Notes under the pieces: generated by a model | What the model was told of the DNA's origin: nothing | The model's database searches: none | Seen by the model: only the letters and a program-made list of their open reading frames with translations | NCBI GenBank assembly: GCA_964396995.1 | Contig: CAYNIG010000004.1 | Span: forward strand, 1-46,404 | Source: JADJLQ01 sp964396995 | GTDB lineage: Bacteria; Bacteroidota; Bacteroidia; Chitinophagales; Saprospiraceae | Direction: 5' to 3' | DNA length: 46,404 bases | Program-made: the position numbers and the translations under genes | Part shown: positions 24,853 through 33,331 of the stretch, piece after piece | Layout: every line of letters begins with the position of its first letter | Numbering within the stretch: position 1 is the stretch's first letter

Positions 24853-27048
24853 ATGAAAAATAGTAATTTGAAAATTTGGTTGGTGCTGGTTGCGGTAGCA
24901 ATTACTCAGCAATCCTGTTTTAAGGACCTGAACACCATACCGTTAGATAAAGACGAAATCACCTCAGTGCAGGTTTATAATGATCCCGCTTCCTATAAAA
25001 AAGTGTTGGCAAAAATTTATGCGGGATTGGCGCTTAGCGGTCAGCAAGGTCCGTCTGGCTTGGCCGATATTGGTGGAATAGATGAAGGCTTCTCAACTTA
25101 CCTCAGGCAATACTGGAAGGCTCAGGAATTGACTACTGACGAAGCGGTTATAGGCTGGAATGATGGTAACATAGCGGACTACCATCAGCAAGACTGGGAT
25201 GCAGCTAATGAATTTATTGCTGCGATGTATAATCGTATCTTTTACCAAATCTCTTTGTGTAATGAATTTTTGCGGGAGACTACTGAAGATAAACTGAATA
25301 GCCGAAACATTACGGGTAGTACGAGGTCGGATATAGGATTGTATAGATCAGAGGTGAGATTTTTAAGAGCTTTAAGCTATTATCACGCATTGGATATGTT
25401 TAGAAATGTTCCCTTTGTGACGGAAGCGGATGCAGTAGGCAATTTTTTTCCAAGGCAAGTGGATAAAAACGAATTATTTGCCTTCATTGAAAAAGAATTG
25501 AAAGAAGTAGAGACCAGTCTCAAAGCCCCAAAGTCAAACGAATACGGTAGAGTTGATCAGGCAGGAGCATGGATGTTACTGGCAAAGCTTTATCTCAACG
25601 CAGAGACCTATATAGGCCAACCTAAATACAATGAATGCGTGGTCTACTCAAATAAAGTAATTGGGGCCGGATTTACTCTGGCACCAAAATATCAAAACAA
25701 TTTTTTGGCAGATAATAATAAATCTCCTGAAATGATATTTCCTATAGTATTTGACGGCACATTTGCAAAGACCTGGGGTGGGATGACTTTTGTAGTTCAT
25801 GCAGCCGTAGGGGGTAGTATGAATGTGAATGATTTTGGAGTTGATGGTGGATGGGGCGGCACACGCACTACCAGCGCCATTGTAAAGAAATTTTCTTCAG
25901 GTAAAGGTGGTGATATATTGGTTGCTCCATTGCAACCCAATGCCAGCTTTAAGAAAATCTATGCTCCCGGTGGTTACCAGGGATGGGACCCCGCCAAGGC
26001 AAATACTTTTTCTTCTCCGAAAGGAGATGATAAATATGAGGGCTATATTTATTTTCCAGATGCCAATACAGAATTCAAATTTACCACCAACCCTGACTGG
26101 TCAGAAAATTTTGGTGATAATGGCGCCAACGGGTCCTTGGAAAAAGACGGAGCTAACTTAAAGGTAGCCGAATCTGGATTTTATAAAGTAAATGTAGATC
26201 TCACTACCAAGACCTATTCAATCCAAAAAACCAACTGGGGGCTCATCGGTTCTGCAACACCAACAGGTTGGGATAGTGATACCGATTTAAAATACAATGC
26301 AGCCACCAACAGCTGGGATCTCACTATTAATTTAATTAAAGGGGATATCAAATTCAGAGCCAATGATAAATGGGACCTCAACCTCGGGGATAATGGGGCA
26401 AATGCCTCTCTCGAAGAGAATGGTGCGAATATCGTCATCCCCAGTGATGGGACTTACATAATTAAACTGATTCTGGATAAACCAGATTATTCCTATCATC
26501 TTGAAAGAGGCAGCATTGATTCCAGAGGCATGTTTTATACAACCGGCCAAAACCTGGAAATAGCTGATATATCTCAGTTTACGGAAGGATATGCGGTCAC
26601 CAAATTTAAAAATGTCAAATCAGATGGTAAACCGGGATCTGACAAAACATTTATGGATACTGATTTTCCTTTATTCAGACTGGCAGATGCTTATCTGATG
26701 TTAGCCGAAGCTGTATTGCGTGGGGGTACCGGAGCTACTAAAGCTCAAGCTCTGGGTTATATAAATCAAATCCGCACCAGAGCATTTAATGGAGTGAGCG
26801 GAAATATCACAGAGAGTGAATTGACTCTTGATTTTATTTTGGATGAAAGAGCAAGAGAATTATTGTGGGAATGTACCAGGCGTACTGATTTGGTACGATT
26901 TGGCAGGTTCAGCCAGTCTGCATATGTATGGCCATGGAAGGGAAATGTCAAGGAAGGAAGATCTACAGATAAAAAATACGATGTATTTCCCATTCCTTTT
27001 TCAGATCTCGGTGCTAATCCCAATCTCAAACAAAATCCGGGATATTAA
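24853..27048 (+). CDS. SusD/RagB-type lipoprotein with an embedded tandem SusE/F-like module (SusD2)
   Basis: This surface glycan-binding lipoprotein partners SusC2 and has 731 aa, long for SusD. The lipoprotein signal ends at Cys22 (QQSCFKD). Residues about 25-360 form the N-terminal SusD fold (FLRALSYYHALDMFRNVPFV near 170-190). Residues about 364-551 are two SusE/F-like beta modules (first from GGYQGWDPA, second from NWGLIGSATPTGWDSD). SusD sequence resumes from about 555 with FPLFRLADAYLMLAEAV and ends in the usual QNPGY. The inserted pair aligns closely with the C-terminal pair of the next gene: 47 of 80 identical over residues 462-541 against 256-335, counted by hand without gaps. The frame is continuous, so the insertion is within one protein. 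Confidence 0.93.
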   Translation: MKNSNLKIWLVLVAVAITQQSCFKDLNTIPLDKDEITSVQVYNDPASYKKVLAKIYAGLALSGQQGPSGLADIGGIDEGFSTYLRQYWKAQELTTDEAVIGWNDGNIADYHQQDWDAANEFIAAMYNRIFYQISLCNEFLRETTEDKLNSRNITGSTRSDIGLYRSEVRFLRALSYYHALDMFRNVPFVTEADAVGNFFPRQVDKNELFAFIEKELKEVETSLKAPKSNEYGRVDQAGAWMLLAKLYLNAETYIGQPKYNECVVYSNKVIGAGFTLAPKYQNNFLADNNKSPEMIFPIVFDGTFAKTWGGMTFVVHAAVGGSMNVNDFGVDGGWGGTRTTSAIVKKFSSGKGGDILVAPLQPNASFKKIYAPGGYQGWDPAKANTFSSPKGDDKYEGYIYFPDANTEFKFTTNPDWSENFGDNGANGSLEKDGANLKVAESGFYKVNVDLTTKTYSIQKTNWGLIGSATPTGWDSDTDLKYNAATNSWDLTINLIKGDIKFRANDKWDLNLGDNGANASLEENGANIVIPSDGTYIIKLILDKPDYSYHLERGSIDSRGMFYTTGQNLEIADISQFTEGYAVTKFKNVKSDGKPGSDKTFMDTDFPLFRLADAYLMLAEAVLRGGTGATKAQALGYINQIRTRAFNGVSGNITESELTLDFILDERARELLWECTRRTDLVRFGRFSQSAYVWPWKGNVKEGRSTDKKYDVFPIPFSDLGANPNLKQNPGY

Positions 27049-27076
27049 ATCTTATTTTAATTTCATTAATTAATTT

Positions 27077-28120
27077 ATGAAACTACAAATGAAAAACATA
27101 TCATTTATATTTTTACTGGCAATGCTGTTTGCAATTGCTTGTGAGAAAGAACAAAATAATCCATACCTCAAATATGGTGCGGTACCCGCCATCTCAAAAC
27201 CAGCTACCAAAGCAGCTTTAGTATTAAAAGAAGATAAAGCGAAAGATATAGCGACTGAAATTGTATGGTCAGCCGCAGATTTTGGTTTTGATGCTGGTAT
27301 TAGCTACGAAGTGCAACTGGACCTGAAAGGAGCCAATTTTAAGGAACCCATTACGTTGGGTATAGTAAATGCATTGTCTTTGACCAATCTTACTGTGGAA
27401 AAATTAAATACCATCTCCGCTGGGAAAGGTTTGGATCCCGATAAAGCAGCAGATATGGAGATCAGAGTAATCGCAAAAATTAATTCCAAAGTCAATACTC
27501 TGGTTTCCACTGTGATACCTATAAAAGTGACTCCTTATAAAGCAGCACTGAACTTTCCAAAACTCCAGGTAGCAGGTAGCCACCAGGGATGGAATCCTGC
27601 TGATAATAATACCGTGATTTATTCCCTGAAAAGCGATAATAAGTACGAAGGCTTTATAAATTTCCCTGCCAACACCGAGTTTAAATATACCGTAGGACCA
27701 AGTTGGACATTAAATTATGGAGATAAAGGAGCCGACGGCACATTGGACAAGGATGGTGACAATCTAAAAGCAACTACAGCGGGCTACTATAGACTGCGGG
27801 CGAATCTCAATGATTTTTCTCATTCAGTGGACCTTACCGAATGGGGGTTGATAGGCTCCGCTACGGCTAATGGCTGGGACAGTGATCAAAATATGACTTT
27901 CGATGCTGCCAAAAGTGAATGGGTGATCACCACCGGTCTCAAAGCGGGTGAAATAAAATTCAGAGCCAACGATGCCTGGGGAATGAATTTTGGAGACAAC
28001 GGAGCTAATGGTTCATTGGAATACGACGGTGCCAATATTGCTATAGCAGCTGAGGGAAATTATGAAATCCGGTTAAATCTCAGTTCTCCATTTTATACCT
28101 ATAAGATTACAAAAAAATAG
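27077..28120 (+). CDS. SusE/SusF-type surface glycan-binding lipoprotein
   Basis: This outer-membrane lipoprotein of 347 aa is inferred to bind glycan at the surface beside SusC2/D2. The signal ends at Cys22 (AIACEKEQ). Residues about 35-155 form an N-terminal SusE-like Ig domain (ALVLKEDKAKDIATEIVWSA). Residues about 163-252 and 253-347 are two carbohydrate-binding-like beta modules containing GSHQGWNPA, KYEGFINFP, GLIGSATANGWDSD, IKFRANDAW and NFGDNGANGSLE. The same two modules are embedded in SusD2. A second ATG four codons on is equally possible as start. It follows susD2 after 28 nt, and a terminator lies 24 nt after its stop. SusE/F members bind starch in Bacteroides; the ligand here is inferred from the locus. 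Confidence 0.88.
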   Translation: MKLQMKNISFIFLLAMLFAIACEKEQNNPYLKYGAVPAISKPATKAALVLKEDKAKDIATEIVWSAADFGFDAGISYEVQLDLKGANFKEPITLGIVNALSLTNLTVEKLNTISAGKGLDPDKAADMEIRVIAKINSKVNTLVSTVIPIKVTPYKAALNFPKLQVAGSHQGWNPADNNTVIYSLKSDNKYEGFINFPANTEFKYTVGPSWTLNYGDKGADGTLDKDGDNLKATTAGYYRLRANLNDFSHSVDLTEWGLIGSATANGWDSDQNMTFDAAKSEWVITTGLKAGEIKFRANDAWGMNFGDNGANGSLEYDGANIAIAAEGNYEIRLNLSSPFYTYKITKK

Positions 28121-28143
28121 GTAGGCTTTAATAATACAATCCG

Positions 28144-28175
28144 AAGCCATGAGGCTGGTTTACTCATGGCTTTTT
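28144..28175 (+). terminator. Intrinsic terminator after susC2-susD2-susE
   Basis: AAGCCATGAG (28144-28153) pairs perfectly with CTCATGGCTT (28163-28172) across a 9-nt loop, followed by TTT. It separates the surface-binding genes from the regulator/enzyme genes. Confidence 0.8.
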
Positions 28176-28188
28176 AAATCCGATTTTG

Positions 28189-28202
28189 TGTAAACGATTG
28201 CA
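28189..28202. promoter_or_regulatory. LacI/GalR-type operator before the LacI-family gene
   Basis: TGTAAACGATTGCA matches TGnAAnCGnTTnCA at all ten fixed positions, and its first part (GTGTAAACGATT) is what I recall from the E. coli gal operator. It ends 6 nt before the ATG at 28209, a position that would give autorepression. Confidence 0.75.
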
Positions 28203-28208
28203 TTGAAT

Positions 28209-29243
28209 ATGAAAGAAAAACTGACTATTAAAGATATTGCCAAAGCACTTAATACTACGGCAGCCACGGTTTCCAGGGCTTTGCACGATCATCCACGCAT
28301 AAGTTATGAAACCAAAACCAGGATATTGGAGTATGCCAGCGAAAATAATTTTAAACTCAACAAAATTGCATCTTCATTGCGTTCAGGACAAACGCAGGTG
28401 ATAGGCGTAATGATCCCCAGTGCTGAAATAAATTTTTTTGGTTCTGTAATTCATGGTATAGAAAGTGAAGCAAATACCGAAGGATATGCTGTGTTAATCT
28501 ATCAAACCAATGAAAAAAAGGAATATGAAATAAAAGGTCTCGAGACCTTTTTATCTGCGAGGGTGGATGGCATATTGGTTTCCCTTGCAAAGGATACAGA
28601 TGACTTTGAACATTTTTCCAAAATCAAAAACATGGGTATTCCGATCGTCTTCTTTGATAGGAATCAGGATCAGTTGGGGATTTCATCTGTAGTGGTGGAT
28701 GATTATAAAGGGGCTTATTTGGCTACGCAACATTTGATTGATAATGGATATGAAAACATTGCCCATATAACCGGGCCTGCCCATATTAAAATTTTTAATG
28801 ACAGATTAAATGGCTATAAGCAGGCACTTAAAGACAATGGTTTAAAATTTAAATCCAGTATGCTTTATGCAGGTAATATTTCCATCGAATCAGGTCGTGC
28901 CGGAGTAAAAAAATTGTTTAAAAAAAATAGTAAGGTAGACGCCATATTCGCAGTGGAGGACTTTACGGCCCTGGGTGCACTAAAGGAATTGAAACTAATG
29001 GGTATAAAGATTCCGGGCGAAATGGGGGTAATTGGGTTTGCGAATGAAAAATTTGATGAGCATCTTAGCCCCAGTTTGTCCAGCATAGATCAGCAAACCG
29101 TTCGAATGGGTCAGGAAGCATTTAAACTTATACTGGAACAGATACAGAAGAAGCGGGCTAATGAAAAAGCAGAGATTAAGAATGTCATTTTGGAACCTTT
29201 ACCCTATTTTCGTGAATCATCAAATAAAAAATATGAATATTAA
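28209..29243 (+). CDS. LacI/GalR-family transcriptional regulator
   Basis: This cytoplasmic DNA-binding regulator has 344 aa, a standard LacI-family length. The helix-turn-helix is at about 5-25 (TIKDIAKALNTTAATVSRAL), followed by the hinge region with KLNKIASSLRSG (about 50-61). A periplasmic-binding-like ligand domain runs from about 62 (IGVMIPSAEINFFG) to the end, with GVIGFANEKF and LSSIDQQ typical of the family. The start is the ATG at 28209; a TTG two codons earlier overlaps the operator. Context (GH53, sugar symporter, GalK) suggests galactose or a galacto-oligosaccharide as effector, by inference. Its end overlaps the GH53 start by 11 nt, so the two are translationally linked. Predicted targets are its own promoter, susC1 and susC2. 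Confidence 0.93.
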   Translation: MKEKLTIKDIAKALNTTAATVSRALHDHPRISYETKTRILEYASENNFKLNKIASSLRSGQTQVIGVMIPSAEINFFGSVIHGIESEANTEGYAVLIYQTNEKKEYEIKGLETFLSARVDGILVSLAKDTDDFEHFSKIKNMGIPIVFFDRNQDQLGISSVVVDDYKGAYLATQHLIDNGYENIAHITGPAHIKIFNDRLNGYKQALKDNGLKFKSSMLYAGNISIESGRAGVKKLFKKNSKVDAIFAVEDFTALGALKELKLMGIKIPGEMGVIGFANEKFDEHLSPSLSSIDQQTVRMGQEAFKLILEQIQKKRANEKAEIKNVILEPLPYFRESSNKKYEY

Positions 29244-30447
29244 CAAGGCCAGATTATTGTGTTTATTTATAATTGCATTGATTACGGTCAATTGTGAAAA
29301 GAATCCCCACAGTGGGTCAGATACAAACAACCCGAATAATGGTAATAATGCAACGCTAAAAGATACCCTGCCTCCTTACCCGGTCAACAGATTTGTTATG
29401 GGAGCTGACTTGTCTTATGTAAACGCCATACAGGATGCCGGGGCAACCTATAAAGATTCGGGGTCTATAAAAGATCCGTATCGTATTTTTAAAAATAATG
29501 GAGCCAATCTGGTGCGCTTGCGTATGTGGCATAATCCGGTATGGCAAAAAAACCTGAATGGTGGTAAAATCTACAATGAGCTCTTGGATATTGAAAAAGC
29601 CATAAACAAATGTAAACAAGTTGGTTTGGCGGTAAATTTGAATTTACACTTCTCTGATACCTGGGCAGATCCCGGAAGACAGGAAACACCTGTAGCATGG
29701 AAAAATGCTGACTTGAAAACCTTACAAGATTCTATTTATAACTACACTTTTTTCGTCCTGAATTATCTCAAAACCAAATCTCTTGTACCCGAGATGATTC
29801 AGATCGGCAATGAAAATAATAGCGGTATCTGCTGGCCTTTGGGTAAAATAAACAACAATGATTTCAGTGCATTCACTTCTTTGCTAAAATCTGGTATAGC
29901 AGCAGTGAGGGAATTTTCAAAGACTTCTGATGTAAAGCCTCAGATAATACTGCATGTAGCACAATTGCAAAATGCAGAATGGTGGGTTAATGGGGTGATA
30001 AATCAAGGAAAAATTACCGATTTCGACATTATAGGCTTATCTCATTATTTTAACTGGTCTACAGTGAGTTCTTTTGATGAGCTCACCAAAATCATAAACT
30101 CTCTAAAAACTAAGTACAACAAAAAAGTGATGATAGTGGAGACGGCTTATCCATGGACCAATAAAAATGCAGACGGTTATAATAATATTATCAATGGCAA
30201 TCAGGGATTTCAGGCTTATGGGGTAAGTGAAGAAGCACAATTAAACTATCTTCAGGATCTTACTCAGGCAATAATAAATGGCGGTGGCACGGGAATCATG
30301 TATTGGGAACCTGCCTGGATTACCTCTTCCATGAGAGACGCCTGGGGTACCGGATCCAGCTGGGATAATTGCACTTTATTCGATGCATCCGGGAATGCAA
30401 TCAAAGGAATGCAATTTTATGGCAAAAAATATGTTTTTGGAAAATAA
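29233..30447 (+). CDS. GH53 endo-beta-1,4-galactanase (arabinogalactan endo-galactosidase), lipoprotein
   Basis: This glycoside hydrolase cuts beta-1,4-galactan, the side chain of pectic rhamnogalacturonan I, and is tethered as a lipoprotein. It has 404 aa from the ATG at 29233, with the signal ending at Cys21 (TVNCEKN). A Gly/Asn/Thr-rich linker (about 25-50) precedes a GH53 TIM barrel: MGADLSYVNAIQDAGATYKD (56-75), LVRLRMWHNP (93-102), acid/base Glu194 in QIGNENNSG, and nucleophile Glu303 in MIVETAYPW. An upstream ATG at 29161 lies within the regulator gene and lacks a signal peptide, so it is rejected. The start overlaps the regulator stop by 11 nt. The symporter and galK lie downstream on the same strand. 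Confidence 0.94.
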   Translation: MNINKARLLCLFIIALITVNCEKNPHSGSDTNNPNNGNNATLKDTLPPYPVNRFVMGADLSYVNAIQDAGATYKDSGSIKDPYRIFKNNGANLVRLRMWHNPVWQKNLNGGKIYNELLDIEKAINKCKQVGLAVNLNLHFSDTWADPGRQETPVAWKNADLKTLQDSIYNYTFFVLNYLKTKSLVPEMIQIGNENNSGICWPLGKINNNDFSAFTSLLKSGIAAVREFSKTSDVKPQIILHVAQLQNAEWWVNGVINQGKITDFDIIGLSHYFNWSTVSSFDELTKIINSLKTKYNKKVMIVETAYPWTNKNADGYNNIINGNQGFQAYGVSEEAQLNYLQDLTQAIINGGGTGIMYWEPAWITSSMRDAWGTGSSWDNCTLFDASGNAIKGMQFYGKKYVFGK

Positions 30448-30458
30448 TCTGTATTCTT

Positions 30459-30477
30459 CCGGGACCCATCCCGGTTT
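30459..30477 (+). terminator. Short GC-rich hairpin after the GH53 gene
   Basis: CCGGGA (30459-30464) pairs with TCCCGG (30469-30474) over a CCCA loop, then TTT. The stem is strong but short and the T-run is poor, so it could be a partial terminator or an mRNA-stability hairpin in the 103-nt gap before the symporter. Confidence 0.35.
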
Positions 30478-30550
30478 CAACTAAAACAGACCAGTATAAA
30501 AAATCAAGAGATTTTGATACTATTTTTTATCTTCAACGAATAATCCAGCT

Positions 30551-32119
30551 ATGCATTTTTCCACTATTGACCTTATCATTTTTTCGACCTATGTGATGGG
30601 GATCATATTATTAGGTCTTTGGGTTTCACGATCCAAAAAGAATCATACTAAAGATTCACAGGATTATTTTTTGGCGGGGCGCAATCTACCCTGGTGGGCT
30701 ATAGGTTCTTCTCTGATAGCTGCTAATATTTCCGCTGAACAATTTATCGGAATGTCGGGATCAGGATATGCAATTGGTCTTGCTATTGCATCGTATGAAT
30801 GGATGGCTGCAGCTACTTTGTTAGTAATTGCAAAGTTTTTCTTACCTATTTATATTAAAAAAGGCATTTACACTATGCCTGGTTTTTTGGAACAGAGGTA
30901 CGACAAGCGGGTACGTACCAGTCTTGCTATTTTCTGGACATTGTTAATCGTATTTGTAAATCTCACTACGGTATTGTACCTGGCTTCTCTTGCATTGGGT
31001 TCCGTAATCAATATTCCTTTCGGATGGGCGGTAGCAGGTTTGGCTGCATTTGGGGCTATCTACAGCTTATATGGAGGTATGCAGGCCGTAGCGTGGACAG
31101 ATGTGATCCAGGTCACTGTGTTGGTAATCGGTGGTCTTATCACTTCTTTTCTTGCATTACAATTCTTAGGGAATGGTGAAGGTATATTGAATGGCTTACA
31201 AAAACTGATAGCTGATGTACCTCACAAGTTTGACATGATATTAAATCAGGATCATGTAAACTATAAGGAGTTGCCGGGACTTACGGTATTATTAGGTGGT
31301 TTATGGATCGCCAACCTGTATTATTGGGGATGCAATCAATACATTATTCAGGGCAGTCTGGCGGCTAAAAATCTCGGAGAAGCACAGAAAGGATTAGTAT
31401 TTGCAGCTTATCTGAAAATGTTGCTACCCTTGATTGTAGTCATCCCCGGAATAGCCGCTTTCGCCTTACAAGCGGATATTGCAAAACCGGATCAGGCTTA
31501 TCCCTGGGTGATCAATAAATTTGTACCGATTGGTCTGAAGGGGCTTAGCCTGGCAGCATTGGTAGCTGCTGCTGCATCATCATTAAGTGCTATGGCCAAT
31601 TCAGTAAGCACCATTTTTACAATGGATATATACAAGGTATGGATAAAAAAAGAGGCCAGTGAAACCAATTTGGTAAATACAGGCAGACTGGCAGCCGGGG
31701 TTGCATTTATCATTGCCATTTTTATTGCCCCGATGTTGCAAAATTTATCACAGGCTTTTCAATTTATTCAAAAATATACCGGCTTTGTGAGTCCTGGTGT
31801 ATTTGCCATTTTTTTGTTTGGTTTATTCTGGAAAAAAACTACCTCCAATTCGGCCCTGTTAGCAGCCATCATTACCATTCCAATGTCAGCTATTATTGAC
31901 TGGCAATTCCCTTCGATTCCATTTCTTGATCAAATGGGTATCTGTTTTTTAATTATTTCGGGACTTATAGTAGCAGTATCTTATTTTGAAGGTAAAGGCA
32001 GCGATGATCCTAAAGCGGTACAGCTCACTTCGATAGATTTTAGTACAAGTAAATCATTTAATTTGGGTGCATTGGGAGTAATTATATTGTTGATCATATT
32101 GTATTGGAGATTCTGGTGA
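30551..32119 (+). CDS. Sodium/solute symporter (SGLT-type, likely galactose/glucose)
   Basis: This inner-membrane SSS-family (LeuT-fold) sodium-coupled sugar symporter has 522 aa with about 13-14 hydrophobic helices. Family marks include DYFLAGRNLPWWAIGSSLIA (about 37-56), NISAEQFIGMSGSGYA, the middle motif with GGMQAVAWTDVIQ near 176-188, and AALVAAAASSLSAMANSVSTIFTMDIY (about 335-361), which includes small/Ser residues where SGLT proteins bind sodium. Similarity to vSGLT-like proteins plus neighbours GH53 and galK makes galactose the likely substrate (inference). Its stop overlaps the preferred galK start as GTGA, so the two are translationally coupled. Confidence 0.92.
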   Translation: MHFSTIDLIIFSTYVMGIILLGLWVSRSKKNHTKDSQDYFLAGRNLPWWAIGSSLIAANISAEQFIGMSGSGYAIGLAIASYEWMAAATLLVIAKFFLPIYIKKGIYTMPGFLEQRYDKRVRTSLAIFWTLLIVFVNLTTVLYLASLALGSVINIPFGWAVAGLAAFGAIYSLYGGMQAVAWTDVIQVTVLVIGGLITSFLALQFLGNGEGILNGLQKLIADVPHKFDMILNQDHVNYKELPGLTVLLGGLWIANLYYWGCNQYIIQGSLAAKNLGEAQKGLVFAAYLKMLLPLIVVIPGIAAFALQADIAKPDQAYPWVINKFVPIGLKGLSLAALVAAAASSLSAMANSVSTIFTMDIYKVWIKKEASETNLVNTGRLAAGVAFIIAIFIAPMLQNLSQAFQFIQKYTGFVSPGVFAIFLFGLFWKKTTSNSALLAAIITIPMSAIIDWQFPSIPFLDQMGICFLIISGLIVAVSYFEGKGSDDPKAVQLTSIDFSTSKSFNLGALGVIILLIILYWRFW

Positions 32120-33279
32120 AAGATAAATCGGCCGAAATATTTACAAAAGTATATGATAGATTGCCGGAGCTTACCATATTGTCTCCGGGAAGAATTAATC
32201 TCATTGGTGAACATATAGATTATTATGGTGGCCTGGTAATGCCCGCAGCCATTGACAAATATATTGGATTAAGTCTCGGACCATCTAAATTACAGATGAG
32301 CTCTGTTTATTCATCCAATTATAATGAGCGATTTGAGTTAAATACCCTTCAGCCCGAGCAGCCAGCAATCCCCGGGTGGATAAAATATCTATCCAAAGCA
32401 TTAAGTATTTTATTTGAAAGTGGCTTCGTATCTAAACCTTTTGATATTGCGATCCACAGTTGCTTACCCACTGGAGCCGGACTATCTTCTTCAGCTGCTT
32501 TGGTTACCGGATTTGTAGAAATTCTCTCAGTATACAATGAATGGAATATTGGTTATGATAAAATTGCCTTAATAGCCCAGACTACTGAGCACAGATTAGG
32601 TACACCCTGTGGTTTAATGGATCAGTATGCATCCCTTTATGGTAAATCTGATTCATTTATCCTGCTTGATTGTGCCGATCTTAAATTTAAAGCAGTTAAA
32701 GTAAATCTCAACCATTTTATCCTGAGGTTGTTCAATACTAAAGTGCATCATGCTCTTACTGATGGGGGCTATGCCATCAGGCGAAAACAGGGCGAGGCCG
32801 CATTGGAGGAATTAAAGTCCTATTATTCCAAACCAGGATCTTTCAGGGATTTTACCTTGGAAGAGCTGGATCAGATGCCCGCATTTGATGCTATTCAATC
32901 AAAGCGAGCAAGGCATGCCATTACTGAAATTTCTCGTGTCACTGAATTTGAAAAGGCCGTAGTTGATAATGATTTGGAGCGGGCAGGCAGTTTATTGTAT
33001 GCCAGCCACCAAAGTTTGAAATTTGACTACCAGGTCTCCTGTGAAGAAGCAGATTATATCATCAATGTAGCAAAAATGGAGGGTGTGGCCGGGGCCCGGA
33101 TCATGGGAGGAGGATTCGGAGGATGTGTTCTTTGCTTGTTAGAAAAAAAATACGAGCAACCATTTAAAGAAAAATTGATAAAAGCGTACAACAAAAAATT
33201 TGGTTTTGAGCCTGAGCCAATAGAATTTTCTCTAGGTCAAAGACAGGTTTTTAACACAGCCGAAATTGCGCTGACTTGA
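32116..33279 (+). CDS. galK: Galactokinase
   Basis: This cytoplasmic GHMP-family kinase phosphorylates alpha-galactose to galactose-1-phosphate with ATP, the first Leloir-pathway step. It has 387 aa, the usual GalK length. Motifs are the galactokinase signature GRINLIGEHIDYYGG at 25-39, the phosphate-binding LPTGAGLSSSAAL at about 117-129, the catalytic Asp in CGLMDQYASLYG, and the C-terminal GARIMGGGFGGCV. The preferred start is GTG at 32116, overlapping the symporter stop by four bases; a TTG four codons earlier is also possible. galT, galE and galM are not in the window. Confidence 0.94.
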   Translation: MKDKSAEIFTKVYDRLPELTILSPGRINLIGEHIDYYGGLVMPAAIDKYIGLSLGPSKLQMSSVYSSNYNERFELNTLQPEQPAIPGWIKYLSKALSILFESGFVSKPFDIAIHSCLPTGAGLSSSAALVTGFVEILSVYNEWNIGYDKIALIAQTTEHRLGTPCGLMDQYASLYGKSDSFILLDCADLKFKAVKVNLNHFILRLFNTKVHHALTDGGYAIRRKQGEAALEELKSYYSKPGSFRDFTLEELDQMPAFDAIQSKRARHAITEISRVTEFEKAVVDNDLERAGSLLYASHQSLKFDYQVSCEEADYIINVAKMEGVAGARIMGGGFGGCVLCLLEKKYEQPFKEKLIKAYNKKFGFEPEPIEFSLGQRQVFNTAEIALT

Positions 33280-33331
33280 ATATTTTATGGCTGCCCAAAC
33301 CTTCGATCCAGTATCATACGTTTATCATATT

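Noticed and set aside
29161..29232. Upstream ATG for GH53
   Set aside because: It is inside the LacI-family gene and adds 24 residues before a proper lipoprotein signal starting at 29233.
33287..33331. Upstream ATG of the small Cys-rich protein
   Set aside because: Would place 15 polar residues ahead of the signal peptide.
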